From Macrolepiota albuminosa (Eukaryota; Basidiomycota; Agaricomycetes; Agaricales; Agaricaceae): a stretch of DNA of 64,000 bases. Each line of letters opens with the position of its first letter. Position 1 is the first letter of the stretch. Below are positions 43,033 through 55,761 of this stretch, piece by piece. The stretch spans positions 62,001 through 126,000 of the forward strand of contig JAMWFC010000038.1 of assembly GCA_027475525.1 (NCBI GenBank), given 5' to 3'. Under the pieces are notes generated by a model that did no database searches, had not been told where the DNA came from, and saw only the letters and a program-made list of their open reading frames with translations. Both the position numbers and the translations under genes were made by a program.

Positions 43033-44537
43033 CGGTTTTGTTGGCTCTTCGGAGCCCCACCCAGCCAGGTCACGTCAGGTGGGGCGGGGGGTAGATGTGC
43101 GGGGGAGAACGGGGCCGTGCAGCTTCGCTTTCGGACTGAAGTTGTAGTGGAGATTTTAGTCTGTTGGTCTGTGTCGAAATTGGAGAGGTCGTCTGATGGT
43201 GTGATGGTGTTGAATGGTAGTGATAGGGTTTCTGGTCATATGAAGATAGCACCTGTGTGTGCCCTTTCGAAACGTTAAAAATTTTATATGGTATGTTCTG
43301 TTTCTTTCTTTCTTGATACGTACTAACGAATCACAGAATGAAGTATCGGTTTTGATCCAACCTTGGATTGTCGTTCTACGTTGTCTCTGCTATGTATGTT
43401 TGGAAAGAACTTATTATGTACTTCGTGTCCTGCATTGGATGGAAGTAAGTGCGCACACTATATTATTATTTCAGCCGTTCATCCGAGAACACAACACCGC
43501 CTCACTGGAGAACGGTGGGTTTCGGTCTCGGCAAGATTGACTGGTTTGGCGAGGGTTAACTAGTTACTGTTACTGGGTTATTGTTATTGGGTTATCAGAC
43601 CCTAAATTCCCAGCTTTATCACTCTGCGGTTGAGGTCTCCACAAATCTGGAATGTTTCGAAGATGGCGTCATCCACGTCGCTGGTCTATATCCCTACCCT
43701 CGAACTTGAGATCTATCTCTCGCTTGTCTATGCGTAGCCCTCTGTTGACGGCGACTGTAAAGTCGGCTCAAGCTGTCCACATTTAGGAGACATAGTATAT
43801 CAGACACTGTTGAGTAACGCTATCGTTATGCATCTTGTGTTTCCTTTCATGACAAGTGGTACTATCAACGCGTCGGAAGAAGAGGGCGGAGACATGTTAC
43901 TTCGACGCGCGTTTCATGTTTGTCTCTGGGGACTAAGATTTTTTATCCAGGAGTCCGACATTGTCTGACGTTGAAGCCATTGAAGCTGAAACCTTGGAAA
44001 GATACTTACTGGTAAGAATAGGTGGCCCAGTGGACAGTGGGACTATTCGACGGGCGTTCCGTTTGAACCTCGTACGGACCTCTTTGTCTGGGTGACTAGT
44101 TTCTCCTTGTGATTTCGGTGTTTTGTTGATTGTGTGCTGCAGCTGCTTTAGTGCGCCATATGCCAGCAGCAGATATGGATGCCGTTAGTCACGTTGATGG
44201 TATTCTGTAGACTCGAATTGGATCTTTTTGGGTATGCTAACATCACCCATAGTGTTAGCATCAGTTCTCTCCTCGACACAATAAATTTGCCCCTTAAAGG
44301 CCACTCTGATAGACGACATGCATTAACTTGGACTGACAAATACTTTTGTAACGTATATTAGTAGAAACAGTGATGCGCCACACATGCTAGTTTACCAGGT
44401 AAATTCACGAACCATATCATGTTACAATTGTGGCATATGGTGAGTCAAATCTCATCGTCCAGTGCCAGACACTTTGTCCAAGTCCAAAGTGAGCAAGAGA
44501 TAGATACACTCAATGGGCAACAAGACTCACTCGGAAT
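43033..44537. other. Long intergenic region
   Basis: 1.5 kb without a supported gene. A GTTATTGGGTTAT-like short repeat lies near 43570-43600. A few coding-like fragments (for example around 43960-44010) end quickly in stops and were not assembled into a gene. Confidence 0.4.
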
Positions 44538-45966
44538 TCAATAAACGCATCTGAACCACCACTTCTTGGCGATGGCATCAAAAACTGAAGGCTCAGCAAT
44601 CCATCCTCGTCGATACGCAATGAAGTTTTGGTGGAACTTTGCAATGCCCGGAGCGTCTTTGTTATATGCCCAAATCTATAGCTGATGTTCCGGAAATGTT
44701 AGAGAGAGCCAAAACAAAGCAGCGTCATTTTCGCGTACCTAACACGAACATTTTCTCTGCATTCGAAGGTTTCTAGCACTTCTCTGTCATTTGGGTAGTC
44801 CATCTGAGAGGTCGAGTTCAGGACTGTAAACACAACAGAAGAGAGATATCACACTTCAGTACTACCAAACGTTCCTGCCGCTTGAATGCGGAGCATCGGT
44901 TTTTCGATGACGCGTAGCTTTTGTCTTTCGCGTGAGGTTGAAGTTTCTATCTCTGGAGGTGGACTTCCAATGAAGGTTAGTTTGTCAAATGAAGGATCAA
45001 GTTCTGAAAGCGCATCGCGAAGCCATGATGACTGGTTGATGTTAGCTTGATATGGGTGCCTAATATACATCATACCTTCAAGATCACTTTCAAGACACTA
45101 AATGATATGAGCTAGCATTCCTAACTTCAGTGAGTCAGACTCACGTGCGATTAGCATCGAAAGGAAGCTCAAGATGGGGCTCAAACTCGAATGTGGCTAT
45201 CTCACACGTAGTCGTTGGTCCTGTCGCGTCTTCTGCGCTTGATCTTACTCAGAAAACAATATATCAGTCATAAGGAAGAGGCTCACAGTATTAAGGTGAG
45301 AGGATCTCCCGGGCCGGCATAGGTCAATCTCATCCCTGTCTTCCGATCAGAACCAGAGAAATAAGCGTCAAGTCCTCGAGCCCCAATTCTTCCTCGCCCT
45401 CCCCGATCACCATCGCCGTCGTGTTCAGAGTCATTTCCAGTTTTTTTCCACTTTTTGTATTTTGCACCTGCATTAGAGGGAGCACCAGCAGTACCAAATA
45501 TGTTCAGACATTCGATGAGAGTGCTGAGTGGGATTTCAAATCCAACATTGTCCTCGGCGGCGTCAGACTCTTGTGACGATTGGACCGCATCTGAATGGTA
45601 TGTGTATTCGTCAAAGATATCAGAAAATATGAATGCGGTGCCTAGACAGCTGAATTAATGGTCTCAGGTCCCTCCAAGATCATGAAAAACTCACCGAGGA
45701 GAGTACGAGCCTCTTCTACAGTGATTGTAAGACCCCTTGCGGTCACTGTAAAGGTTGCGCGCTTGTGAATTAAGCTCAATTTGTCTTCAAGCGAGCCTCT
45801 AAGCTTACATTGGCGAAATTGACTGCACGTAGCAATGCTGCAAAGTACCGAACATCGTGCACGGAAGCTTTCAGGATCTTGATCGTAGTAGTCAGTCGAT
45901 TTTCGCTGCATCAGACATATGTCGACAAATTGGTGTATTTGATACCTGTTTTGAGACTTGTGACAT
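44538..45966 (-). CDS. RAD1: DNA damage checkpoint clamp subunit Rad1 (9-1-1 complex)
   Basis: PCNA-like subunit loaded at damaged DNA. The start at 45966 gives MSQVSKQ. After an intron follow TIKILKASVHDVRYFAALLR and AVNFAN, then KRATFTVTARGLTITVEEAR, the typical Rad1 N-terminal sliding-clamp block. Further exons give DNVGFEIPLSTLIECLNIFG, RGLDAYFSGSDRKTGMRLTY, TCEIATFEFEPHLELPFD, LRDALSELDPSFDKLTFIG and a last block ending FDAIAKKWWFRCVY with a TGA at 44538-44540. The gene has about eight short introns. A Lys/Asp/Gly-rich insertion (KKWKKTGNDSEHDGDGD) lies between the two clamp halves. No disrupting change was found. Confidence 0.88.
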
Positions 45967-46306
45967 GGTGCACTAGTGTCTTAATGTCGTTGGCAGATCG
46001 TCGTTAATATTCCCTTTCCTGTCTTCCCACACACGACGTGACAGATTTCGGCTATCGGAGATGCACTCTTATCTCCCAGACAGAAGTGCTTCCTGTTCAC
46101 GGAACGTTGATCCCAATACTGTCTAATCGACGTACTTACTAATATCTCGTAGTCTACTTTTGTTTTGAAGTCTAGGTCACTCCGTTCCTCTCGCAACAGG
46201 CCCTTGCTCAACATGTTTCGCCGATACCCAATCCTGGATCGTCGCAGGTTAATGATCTAACAACTGCATTTAAGTACAGACTGGGGACTCAATCAATCAC
46301 CTGCAG

Positions 46307-48490
46307 CCAATACCTCTAATTTTGCTTCAAACACCGCCCCCTTCCCTGGCTCAAGTTCCCATGCCACAGCAACTGAGAGCATGAGTCCGCTCATGCTTTC
46401 TTCGAATGTGTCTCCAACTGCCACGACAGAAACAGAGCAAACATCCTCTCCATCCCGCCCAACGAGCTTAGGTTCCTCGACTTCTCAAACTCCCGCCTCT
46501 TCCTCTGCCACTGCCACGATGTCCAATTCAACTAGTGGCACCGCCTCTTCCGGATCTGCTGCGCAAACTTCTCAGATGCGCAATTTGAACCCCAGTGTCG
46601 ACCAATATGGACCATTGCCTCCAGGTTGGGAGCTTCGTTTCGATTCTCTCGACAGAACGTATTATGTGGACAACAATACGCGCAGCACAACCTGGAACCG
46701 TCCTTGTTCAGATGTCGCCTTGAACAACAATGCCCAGGACAATGAAACTAATACCTCCCGTGATCAACGCTCCCGTCGCATCCCAGCGGATGACCTCCTT
46801 GTGGCCAGTAATCCCATTCTTCAGTCATCTTCAACGTCCACATCAACATCACAACCAGCTACAGCAACCACAACGATCTCTACTGGGAATACAACGGCTG
46901 AAAGCGGTACCCTTCCCAATGGATACGTTACACACCGGAAGGCCGTCCTTATTATCTTGATCACAACACACGTACAACAACTTGGGTTGACCCCCGAAGA
47001 CAAATCATCACCCGTGTCATGGGCCCACAGGGGCAAGGGTCCAATCTCCAACTGCAAACCATCTCTCAGCTTGAACCTTTGCCTTCTGGATGGGAAGTGC
47101 GCCTTACGTCGACAGGACGACTTTATTTTGTGGATCAGAATACAAAAACTACGACTTGGGACGACCCCAGATTACTGTCCACTCTTGATGCTAATTTACC
47201 ACAATGGAAGCGCGACTTAAGGAGGAAGATAACCTACATTTGGAGTCAGCCCGCTATGCGCGAGCAGTACAGGAACTGCCAGATCAAAGTCAGGAGGAAC
47301 CACATCTTTGAAGATAGTTACGCAGAAATAATGAGGCAAACGCCGGATGACCTGAAAAAACGACTGATGATTAAGTTCGATGGCGAAGATGGCTCGGATT
47401 ATGGTAGTTTGTCACGGTACGGTTTGCTGATGCGTTGTTACTTTTTGATGATGACTCTGACGTTGAACCTTCAGCGAACTCTTCTTGCTCTCGCACGAAG
47501 TGTTCAATCCTTTCTATGGCCTCTTTCAATACTCCACCCACGACAACTCTACCCTACAGATAAATCCCGCATCAGGTGTGAACCCGGAACATCTAAATCA
47601 TTTCAAATTCATCGGTCGTTTTTTGGGTTTGAGCGTTTTCCATCGCCGCCTCGTGGCTGCCGATTTTAACGTTGGCTTTTACAAGATGATTTTGCAAAAG
47701 AAACTTACGCTGGCCGACTTGGAGAGCGTTGATGCTGAGTTACATCGGAGTATGACCTGGATGCTGTATGTTTGCATTTCTTATCTATGCAATCCTCTCA
47801 TTTTATTTCAACTTCCCCAACAGTGAAAATGATATAACCGGCGTCATCAACGAAACTTTCACCACCGTAGAGCGTTTCGGTGAGATGGTTACCATTGAGC
47901 TTAAGGACGGAGGTGCCAATATCCCGGTCACTGAGGAAAACAAGAAGGAATATGTTGACCTCATCGTTGACTATCATATCTTCAAATGCGTTAAAGATCA
48001 GTTTGAGGCATTCATGTCAGGTTTCAGCGAGTTTATTACTCTGGACTTCTTCAATGTCTCTGATGAACTCGAACTCAAACTACTCATCGGTGGTGTGTCA
48101 GAGATTGATGTGTAAGTTGTTGTAACCACTCGTTGTTCGTTCATTCCATTATTCGTGATATTTTACAGCGATGATTGGGCCCAGTTCACCAATTATCGTG
48201 GCTATGAGGTAAATGACGAAGTCATTCAATGGTTCTGGAAATGTGTGCGTAGCTGGCCGCCCGAGCGTAAATCCCGCCTCCTCCAGTTTGCGACCGGGAC
48301 GTCTCGTATCCCGGTCATTGGATTCAGGGATCTGCGAGGCTCCGCTGGAGTGAGGTATTTCACCATTGAAAAATTGGGTGATCCATCGCAACTTCCAAAG
48401 GGTCATACCAGCTCCAATACGATTGATTTACCTCCATACAAGGATTATGCAAGTTTAGAGCAAAAGCTTACAATGGCTGTTGAGTATGTC
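46307..48490 (+). pseudogene. Rsp5/NEDD4-type WW-HECT ligase paralogue without catalytic cysteine
   Basis: WW1 ([20 protein letters not shown]) is followed by a Ser/Thr-rich linker, WW2 ([18 protein letters not shown]), WW3 ([20 protein letters not shown]) and a HECT domain from about 47200. Introns at 47417-47474, 47766-47823 and 48112-48168 restore one HECT frame ([16 protein letters not shown] start, [47 protein letters not shown]). The usual active-site motif HTCFN is HTSSN here (codon AGC at 48410-48412). The frame shifts by one between WW1 and WW2 (about 46905-46925). No C2 domain precedes it, and the conserved ...TIGFGQE ending is missing after KLTMAVE. It is probably a truncated, inactive duplicate, but it could act as a decoy if expressed. 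Confidence 0.8.
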
Positions 48491-49108
48491 CTTTTACCAT
48501 GGTTTTTGGTGACATAAGGCTCATCCCGCTGGTCTTGTGGAGATCGGAGAGTTTGTACTTGAGTAACTTCAAGTCTTTGCAAAGCTGGGTCAAGCCGACA
48601 CGTCCACCTTGCCTTTAGGAAGAAAAACATTGTGAGCATTCCGGTACACATTAAATAGGATTCTGATGGAACTGATTCATCATGGCTATGTTTTACAGCA
48701 GCAAGGTAGGCATCAGCAGCCCTCAAGTGGTTCTTCCTGTGCTAATATGAGAAGTCTGTTTCCCAAGTGTTCATCAGGATTGCAGTATGTTGCAGCATTG
48801 TGGGAGAAAGGCAAATGGATAGTTGGAATCACAGTATTTATAGGAAGCAGAATATGGGACATCATTACTCGTGTATAAACAGTATTTAATGAATACTCTA
48901 GTGAAAGGGTGTTACAGGATCAAAAGTTGAGTCTTAAGTAGTGTTTCTGTTTGGGTAATGTCTGAAGTTTTATTTCATCTTTGGTAATTTTATATTTTGG
49001 TTGTCTGTACAGTTGTTTCACATGCTTTTAAAGTTCCAGAAGCTCACCTGGCTTGAGGAATCTCCAAATTTCAGATCAATCATTCTCAATGACAGAGAGT
49101 TGCATTAC
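48491..49108. other. Boundary of gene region and decayed transposon region
   Basis: Follows the truncated HECT gene and precedes the Gypsy 5' LTR. Base composition turns AT-rich and CpG-poor. A short open frame at 48666-48878 has no recognisable domain. Ends with ATTAC (49104-49108), the left target-site duplication of the Gypsy element. Confidence 0.45.
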
Positions 49109-49160
49109 TGTAACAGGGGGACCTCTTCGAGGTCCCTATTCATTATTTACTTTATGCCAC

Positions 49161-49411
49161 TGTAACGGACTCACACTTGTGACCAGCGTCAACGACGCTA
49201 TAATCATTCAGTAGAGTATTACATAAGCTTAACATCTTGTATTCACTCTAGTTCTAGTCAAATCCAATACTGCGGTCTGATTTAGCACTGTGTGGAACAC
49301 ACAAGATAGTTCTAGCTATTCACTCTAGTTCTAGTCAAATCCAATACTGCGGTCTGATTTAGCACTGTGTGGAACACACAAGATAGTTCTAGCCCGTAGC
49401 CTCAGGTTACA
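49161..49411. mobile_element. Solo LTR nested in the Gypsy 5' LTR
   Basis: Starts TGTAACGGAC and ends CAGGTTACA, giving inverted TGTAAC/GTTACA termini. The flanks GCCAC (left) and GCTGC (right) correspond to one GCTGC in the intact 3' LTR, consistent with a 5-bp duplication altered by two transitions. It contains the second 77-bp tandem duplication, so the real LTR may be only 174 bp. Confidence 0.85.
49240..49393. repeat. Perfect 77-bp tandem duplication (number 2)
   Basis: 49240-49316 is repeated without mismatch at 49317-49393. The shift-77 match is exactly 77 bp, with mismatches on both sides. Confidence 0.98.
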
Positions 49412-49727
49412 GCTGCACTCTTAGACATGTTGGAAGCATAGCGTACTATAGGGAAATAATTACAATAGTAATTATTTCCCAATTAATTGACATATAAATT
49501 ATACTGTATTTACTTGTATTTGGGGTAGATACTTTTTTACTAAACACTACGTACAGAGAAATCTACTGATTTGGCAGATTCTGTGTCTTGTGTGAGTAAG
49601 ACAGTAAACTCTTACACTTTTTTGAATTGTCAAACAATGATAATCTGTACACGAACATACAAGAACTATACATTCTAGAACTTAGTTCTAGAATCTTGAT
49701 TGACAGTAACATCAACCATCAAGCTTC

Positions 49728-51273
49728 TTGAGCACTGAACACAGGCTGATTGACAGTGGAATAGATCACAAACCTTTGCCACCAGAACGGAATGACAATG
49801 TCGCCCCAGTGCAGAAGGACAAGAATGCCACACCAGTGGCAGCACACACTCAATATCAGCAGGTGGCAAATTGGGAGGAGGCTGAGGTCAAGCTGACCCC
49901 AGCCAGAACAGATATGCTGGGGAGTTTGCTCATGACAGAGCAGAGACGTCCGATCCAGCGTAGAGTTGGAAGGGAGGTCGGGGTGGCTAGTGAGTCACCG
50001 CTAATCATACAGATACCTCAAAGGGCACCAGTGCAATTTTCGGGATTAAGGACATCAGACGTGGGCGTGGCCACGCACAAAGGAAAAAAACCATCTCCTT
50101 TTAGGGCAGGGGCTCCTGGAACGGCAGGAGAGGCTTGGACAAGTTTGAAAGGTAGACAAGAGGAAGCTCTTCATGAGACACCATGGAGAAATATACCAGA
50201 ATCGACACCATTGAGTCGATGACCTGGAGGGCAGCAGTCAGTAGCACCGTTGCATACTACTGGGACAAGAAGACATCAGCCCACAGTGGTTGATGCTACA
50301 TCTGATGAAGACAAGAATGGACGTTATGAAGCAACTCCTGACGTTCAAATAGCTATGCTTTGGGCAAGGTTTCCAGAGATAAGCAAATTATCGACCAGAG
50401 CTAGGTTGAAGCTGTATGTGAACAAGCACATGCAGCTGATAGAGGCTAGAGGCGATGCGCTTCCTGAGGTGGGAACAGACAAGTATATTTTGGCATATAT
50501 GCAGATCCTGGAACTGGAAGCTCAGAGCTACCTCGATCATAAAAGTCGCTGAGGGTCTGCAGCGTCCACCCCAGCATCCAGGATGTGGAGTTAATTCCTA
50601 TGATTCCCGCAGGCAGAGGGAGTTCACCTCACATTGAGGAGGCTTTTAGCAACATCTTTGCCCCTCAACAGGCAGGGAGACTTTGGAGCAATACCAGATG
50701 TGAGTAGCAGCTGGGCAGAGGCAGCAGAGATTCATAGGGTACCGGACTACAGTGATGTCCATGGCCGAGACGGTGACCTCCAGACCGGCTACACATGTGC
50801 AGCTGGAAACAGTACCGGAAGAAGTATTGTCACCTCAGGTGAAACGAGAAGCAGAGGAACCAGTGGTGCCGGCAAGGGTACCACTTGCTGATACGTTTCA
50901 GGACCGAGTCGCATTCCAAAGAATGCAAATCCAGGATTTACAAGGGCAAGGTTACTCTTGTATTGATGATCAGGGAATCAGGTTCAATGGGCCCCAACCC
51001 ATTGATGAAATGAGGTGAGAATTTGTGGAACGTACACAGAACAGTTGTCGAAATAAGCACGGGAGTGATATCAGCAGTCGAGAGGAGCCACGGGAGCTGG
51101 GGCAGGATAGACAGAATGGAGGGCAGGGCCCTCGTGCCAAAAGATCCCAAAGTCCCAGAGGACTGATGACTTGGTCTGTGCAGGCCTTTTCAACGTTTGT
51201 CTCCACGGAGGGATGCAACAAAACACCGGGTATGAATGAGGCCACCAGGGCCTACACTGATATCATGCATTGA
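49728..51273 (+). pseudogene. Gypsy 5' coding region (gag N-terminal part), interrupted
   Basis: A run of broken open frames between the 5' LTR and the gag core (49728-50222, 50250-50552, 50752-51018, 51025-51273). They are hydrophilic and Glu/Arg/Gln-rich (for example QRRPIQRRVGREVG, IAMLWARFPEISKLSTRAR) and stop repeatedly at TGA. They probably formed one disordered Gag N-terminus, but no domain is recognisable. Confidence 0.5.
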
Positions 51274-51576
51274 TGACTAGTGAGCATAATCGATGACGCA
51301 GTTGGGATTGCCCTGTGATTACCCAAAAGAATTAAACTACGGAGGGCTGATCCAAAGCATATTCTGCCCTATAAGGGGGGAACAAAGTTCAGCAAGCTTG
51401 AGGACTGGACCATGAATGTATGCTACCATCTGGCAGCATGTCTGAATGGTGGAGATTGTATGGACAAGGAACGAATATTTGTGCTGCCCGAGTTTCTGGA
51501 AGGTCCAGCAAAGAGGTGGTTTCGTCATTATGTCCTCCACTTTAATTGAGCGAGGCAGCAGTGGACGTTCAAGGAT

Positions 51577-52932
51577 GTGATCCTTGAACTGTACAATCGA
51601 TTTGTAAGTGCATCCACAATGCAGGATGCACGGGAGGTGTTTTACTCTGCAGTGTACACCAAGGCCCTCGGAGTACAAGGATTCTATGATATCCTGGTTG
51701 ACCATGCTCAAAATATGGCCATTTATCCTGACACCTGGACAGTGTGTGAGACCTTCCTTAAAGGCATTCCCGCAGAGATGAGACGAGTGCTAATCCATGA
51801 TGACAGATTATCCCCAGAAATAAATGAGGTTGAGGAATTCATAGTGCATGCTATACATTACAAACAGGTGTTGAAGACAGCATGCCACTTTGATCAGCAT
51901 AGCTCATGATTAAAAGTGGCTGTGGGGCCAATGGAGACGCGCCAGTTATGAATGATAGGCACTTTCCTGGTCAAGAAAGCGGACATGGAATGTAACCGAA
52001 GTCCTAGGTTTGTAGTGAGATGAACGTTGTCGGAACCTCATTATCCTAAGCCAATGGAGCCAAAAATTGTGGCTGAGGAGCGCGGCCGCAATCCGCCAAG
52101 ACCTGAGGCTAATCGTGACCCACATAAAGAGCGGGGACCAGGCCCGGGTGGGTCAGGTGAAAAACGTGTAGTGACGTGCTATGTGTGTGGTGAGAAAGGA
52201 CATTTCGTGAGCACTTGCCCAAAAAAGGGGCATATAGTGGGTAAACCACGAGCATATGTACGTGCAGCGCACACCAAGACAGAGGAGTCTGCGAATGATG
52301 CAGATGAGGAGCCAGACGTGAAGGAGGAGGATGAGAGCTGCCGGTCTGACAATGAGGGTCCAGTGGAGAACAAGATAGAAACAGTGATGATCAATGGAGA
52401 TGAGTATGTGGAAGTGGATGTATATGACTCGGAGCTCTATGCTAGTTCCGCAGAACAAGAATTTTTGATGGCGTTAACTAACTTTCCTAAGGATGAGAAA
52501 AGCATGCAGCTGGGCGTGGGTCGGGTGAAGGTTCACAAAGTGAAACTTTGGAAGGCAGCACGCAAGCTGACCTGGCCGCAACTGCGACACGAGGATAAGG
52601 AATGTTTGGCTACCTACGTCCAGGTGGAAGGTCACGAAGCATGGACTTTGTGGGACTTGGGAAGTACCACCACAAGAGTAACGCCTCAGTTTTGTCAGAT
52701 CCATGACTTGGCAGTGCATCAGCTGGAGTGGCCCATAACTCTGCAACTGGGCACTGTGGGCAGTCACGCTGCAGTACAGCTTGGAGCAAACCTTGAGCTA
52801 TCTGTCTCAGGGTCAACAAGTGTTGAATATGTGGATATGGCGAATTTTGACTGGTACAACATGATTGTAGGGATGCCATACATGCGCAAGCACCAGGCGG
52901 TACTTGATTTCTGCAATAACAAGTTATTGTAG
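51577..52932 (+). pseudogene. Gypsy Gag core, zinc knuckle and protease
   Basis: 51577-51909 encodes the retrotransposon Gag core (ILELYNRFVSASTMQDAREV, WTVCETFLKGIPAEMRRVLI). After a break, 52027-52932 contains the CCHC knuckle CYVCGEKGHFVSTC, an acidic linker and an aspartic-protease-like segment. The protease active site expected as DSG reads D-L-G (WDLGSTTTRVTP; Leu codon TTG at 52657-52659), which a TCG-to-TTG change would explain. YVDMANFDWYNMIVGMPYM is the usual protease C-terminal part. Stops separate the blocks. Confidence 0.8.
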
Positions 52933-53463
52933 CAGGTACCAAAATTCCTGCAGTGCAGGTTGCAGTGGAGGAAGTTGGAGAGAGAGTTTGCCGCCAACAT
53001 GTGACGGAGCGGAAGCGAGTGGTGGGCAACAATTGACTACGCCCAGGGGCACGACTGGCTACCATGGAGGATGAGCTGGAGGAGGTAAACTCTATCAAAG
53101 GCTTACCTGAGGAGTGTGGAGCAATCCTGATGTCCAAGGAAGAATGGGCTAGGTATGAGAGTGCGCAAGGGGAGAAACTCACTGCGGGTGCGGTGGGTGG
53201 TCAGGATGTGCATTGCACCTGGCCAACTCGGCTGCAAAAGCAACCTGTCAGAAGGGAGTGCCAACCTACATCTTTGAAGGTGAAGGTTGAAGAGCTGGTT
53301 TGTGAGGAACCTCTGATGGACCCATTAGATGGGGAATAGGAAGATGATGTAGCGTGTAGTGACCAGTCGCATGGATTCCTATGGGACTGGCTGGTACCTT
53401 TGCCAGCATTTGATTGGGCTTTTGATCTGTGAATGCCTAGAGAATGGAATGAGCTAGTGGCAT

Positions 53464-55284
53464 CTATGCGTGCCTGGGAAGGTCAACCATGGATTCGGCA
53501 GACTGAGGTCTATCGGCATGCAAGAGATGAAGAGATTTCCTTTCCGGAGGAGGTCCAGGTTGATGGGGCATTGATTTTGGCGCGATGAGTAAGGAAGGAG
53601 GTACCGAACCATCTACAGGTGCCAGACAACAGTGAGGAGAGGTTGCGAGCACTTCAGGAGAAGTATACTACTACCTATGTAGTGGGCAGTAGCGAGAAGT
53701 GGTCACACAACCCAACATGAGGCAAGGGCAAAGGCAAGGTCAGGGCAACTGGATTGTCCTGAGATGATAGTCCAGAGCTTCGCCGGCAGTGGCAGGAGGA
53801 GTTTGCAGATATAGTTAATGGCACTAAGGAGGAGTTGCCACCGTGGCGTGAGGTTAACCATGAAATTAACCTGATCAAGGATACAAAACAGTACAAGTAC
53901 CATCTACCACGCTGTTCCATGGCCCTGCAGCAACAGTTGCGGGATAAGACAAACTGGTACCTCAGGGCACAGTGGTGGGAGGTGAGACCTGCGTTGCAGG
54001 CCACACCATTGCTGTGCATTCCAAAGAAGGATGGGACGTTACACATGGCACTGGATGCATGCCAGCACAACGATAACACTATTAAGGATGTAATCCCGCT
54101 TCCTGATCAGGAAGTGATTCGAGAAGATGTGGCACAGGCAAAAGTCAGGTCAAAGATCGATCTGACAGATGCATACAAACAGGTCCAAATATGGGAAAGT
54201 GATGTCAGGAAGACCATGTTTTTGTCGATTACTGGCACATATGTGAGCAACATCATGCAGATAGGTGACTGTAATGCCCCAGCAACCTTTCAGAGGTTGA
54301 TGATGTCTATCTTTCGTGATGTCATCAGATGATTCATGCACGTATATCTTGATGACATCTTCATCTATTTGGACTCCATTGAGGAGCACGAGAAGCATCT
54401 CTGTGTTGTGTTTGAGCGCTTACGTTTGAACCTGTTGTACTTGAAGTGGAAGAAGTGCAAGTTATATGCAGACTGGGTGGACTGCCTGGGACACGTTATT
54501 GATGATGAAGGTATTCATCCTGACCAGGATAAATTGGATCAGATTCGTGACTGGCAGATGCCAAAAAACTATAACAATGTGCAACGCTTTGTTGGGCTGG
54601 TAAACTACATATCAACATTCCTGCTGGATGTCACGACATATATACACGGGGCCACTGATGGCCATCATACAAAATGGGGCACCATTTGTATGGCAGCCAC
54701 TGCACCAACGCTGCTTTGACATGATTAAGAGGATATGTGATCGCATGCTGATCATACGTCCCATTGATCCGAGACAAGATGAACCAATATGGCTCATTTG
54801 TAATGCATTGAAGACAGAAGTGGGAGCAATGTATGGACAGGGACAGTCCTGGCAAACCTGCTGTCTGGCTGGTTTTATGTCAAAGAAGTTCACAAATGTG
54901 CAGCAGAATTACGCTGTGCATGAGTTGGAGATGTTGGCTATATTGGAGGCCCTCCTGAAATGGGAGGACAAGTTGATGGGGTATGATATCCATATTATAA
55001 CTGACCACAAAGCTCTTAAGTTCTTTAAGACTCAGGCAAACTTATCACCGTGTCAGCAGCAATGGATTGATTACATGTCACGGTACAAATTTGACATAAC
55101 TTATGTCAAAGGGGAGTTTAACAAAGTAGCAGATTGTTTGTCACACTACTTTGAGAGTGACCGATGGGACAAAGCCCATGAGGCTCATCACTATGTCAAT
55201 GTAGATATACATATTGACCCAGAGGTAGAAGACATACCATACCAACAGTATCAGGAGATCAAGGATCACGTGGTAGACATTTGA
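53464..55284 (+). pseudogene. Gypsy reverse transcriptase and RNase H
   Basis: The RT begins near 53835 (PPWREVNHEINLIKDTK) and includes TPLLCIPKKDGTLHMALDA, KIDLTDAYKQVQI and FLSITGTYVSN. A TGA at 54331-54333 interrupts it just before the catalytic box YLDD (54345-54356). LGHVIDDEGIHPDQDKLDQI, then QRFVGLVNYISTFLLDV follow. After a frame change, the RNase H block reads YAVHELEMLAILEALLKWED, IITDHKALKFF and DYMSRYKFDITYVKGEFNKV, then ADCLS. The catalytic residues remain, but the frame breaks make it non-functional. Confidence 0.9.
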
Positions 55285-55761
55285 GCCATGCAGATTTGAG
55301 AGCATTGGCACAGTAAGCGGTTGCAAGAGCGGCAGGAGGCACAGGACAATGAGGCGGAGCAACTCAAGGTCATAGGCACTGGGGCCGGGGTGGGCTCCAG
55401 TGAAAGCACTGTGGAGGTGGGCAACGGAGATATTTGGTTGGCAGACGCACTATGAGTGCCTGCAGAGACAAAGTCTACCCCTCGAGACTATCATCGATCT
55501 GAGTTTTGAAAGGCAGTGCTACTAGGGTATTCGGAGGATAGGTTGTGTGCAGAGGTGTTAGCGTGGCCCAAAGATCACCCTAGTTTTTCAGTGCATCAGG
55601 AGCTGATCTACACTGCTAGCGTTAGTGGCCAGCAGGTTCTGTGCTTGCCCTGACAGCATGCATTGATCACAGAGGTGATCAATCAGGCACATGGGGTAGT
55701 TGGGCATTTTGAGTTGCAGAAAACACTAGAATATGTGCGGCACTAGTATTGGTGGTCGAAG

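Larger units (their letters stand above)
49109..49616 (+). repeat. Gypsy 5' LTR with nested solo LTR
   Basis: 508 bp, against 252 bp for the 3' LTR. The excess of 256 bp equals one insertion of 251 bp (49161-49411) plus a 5-bp target duplication. Confidence 0.93.
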
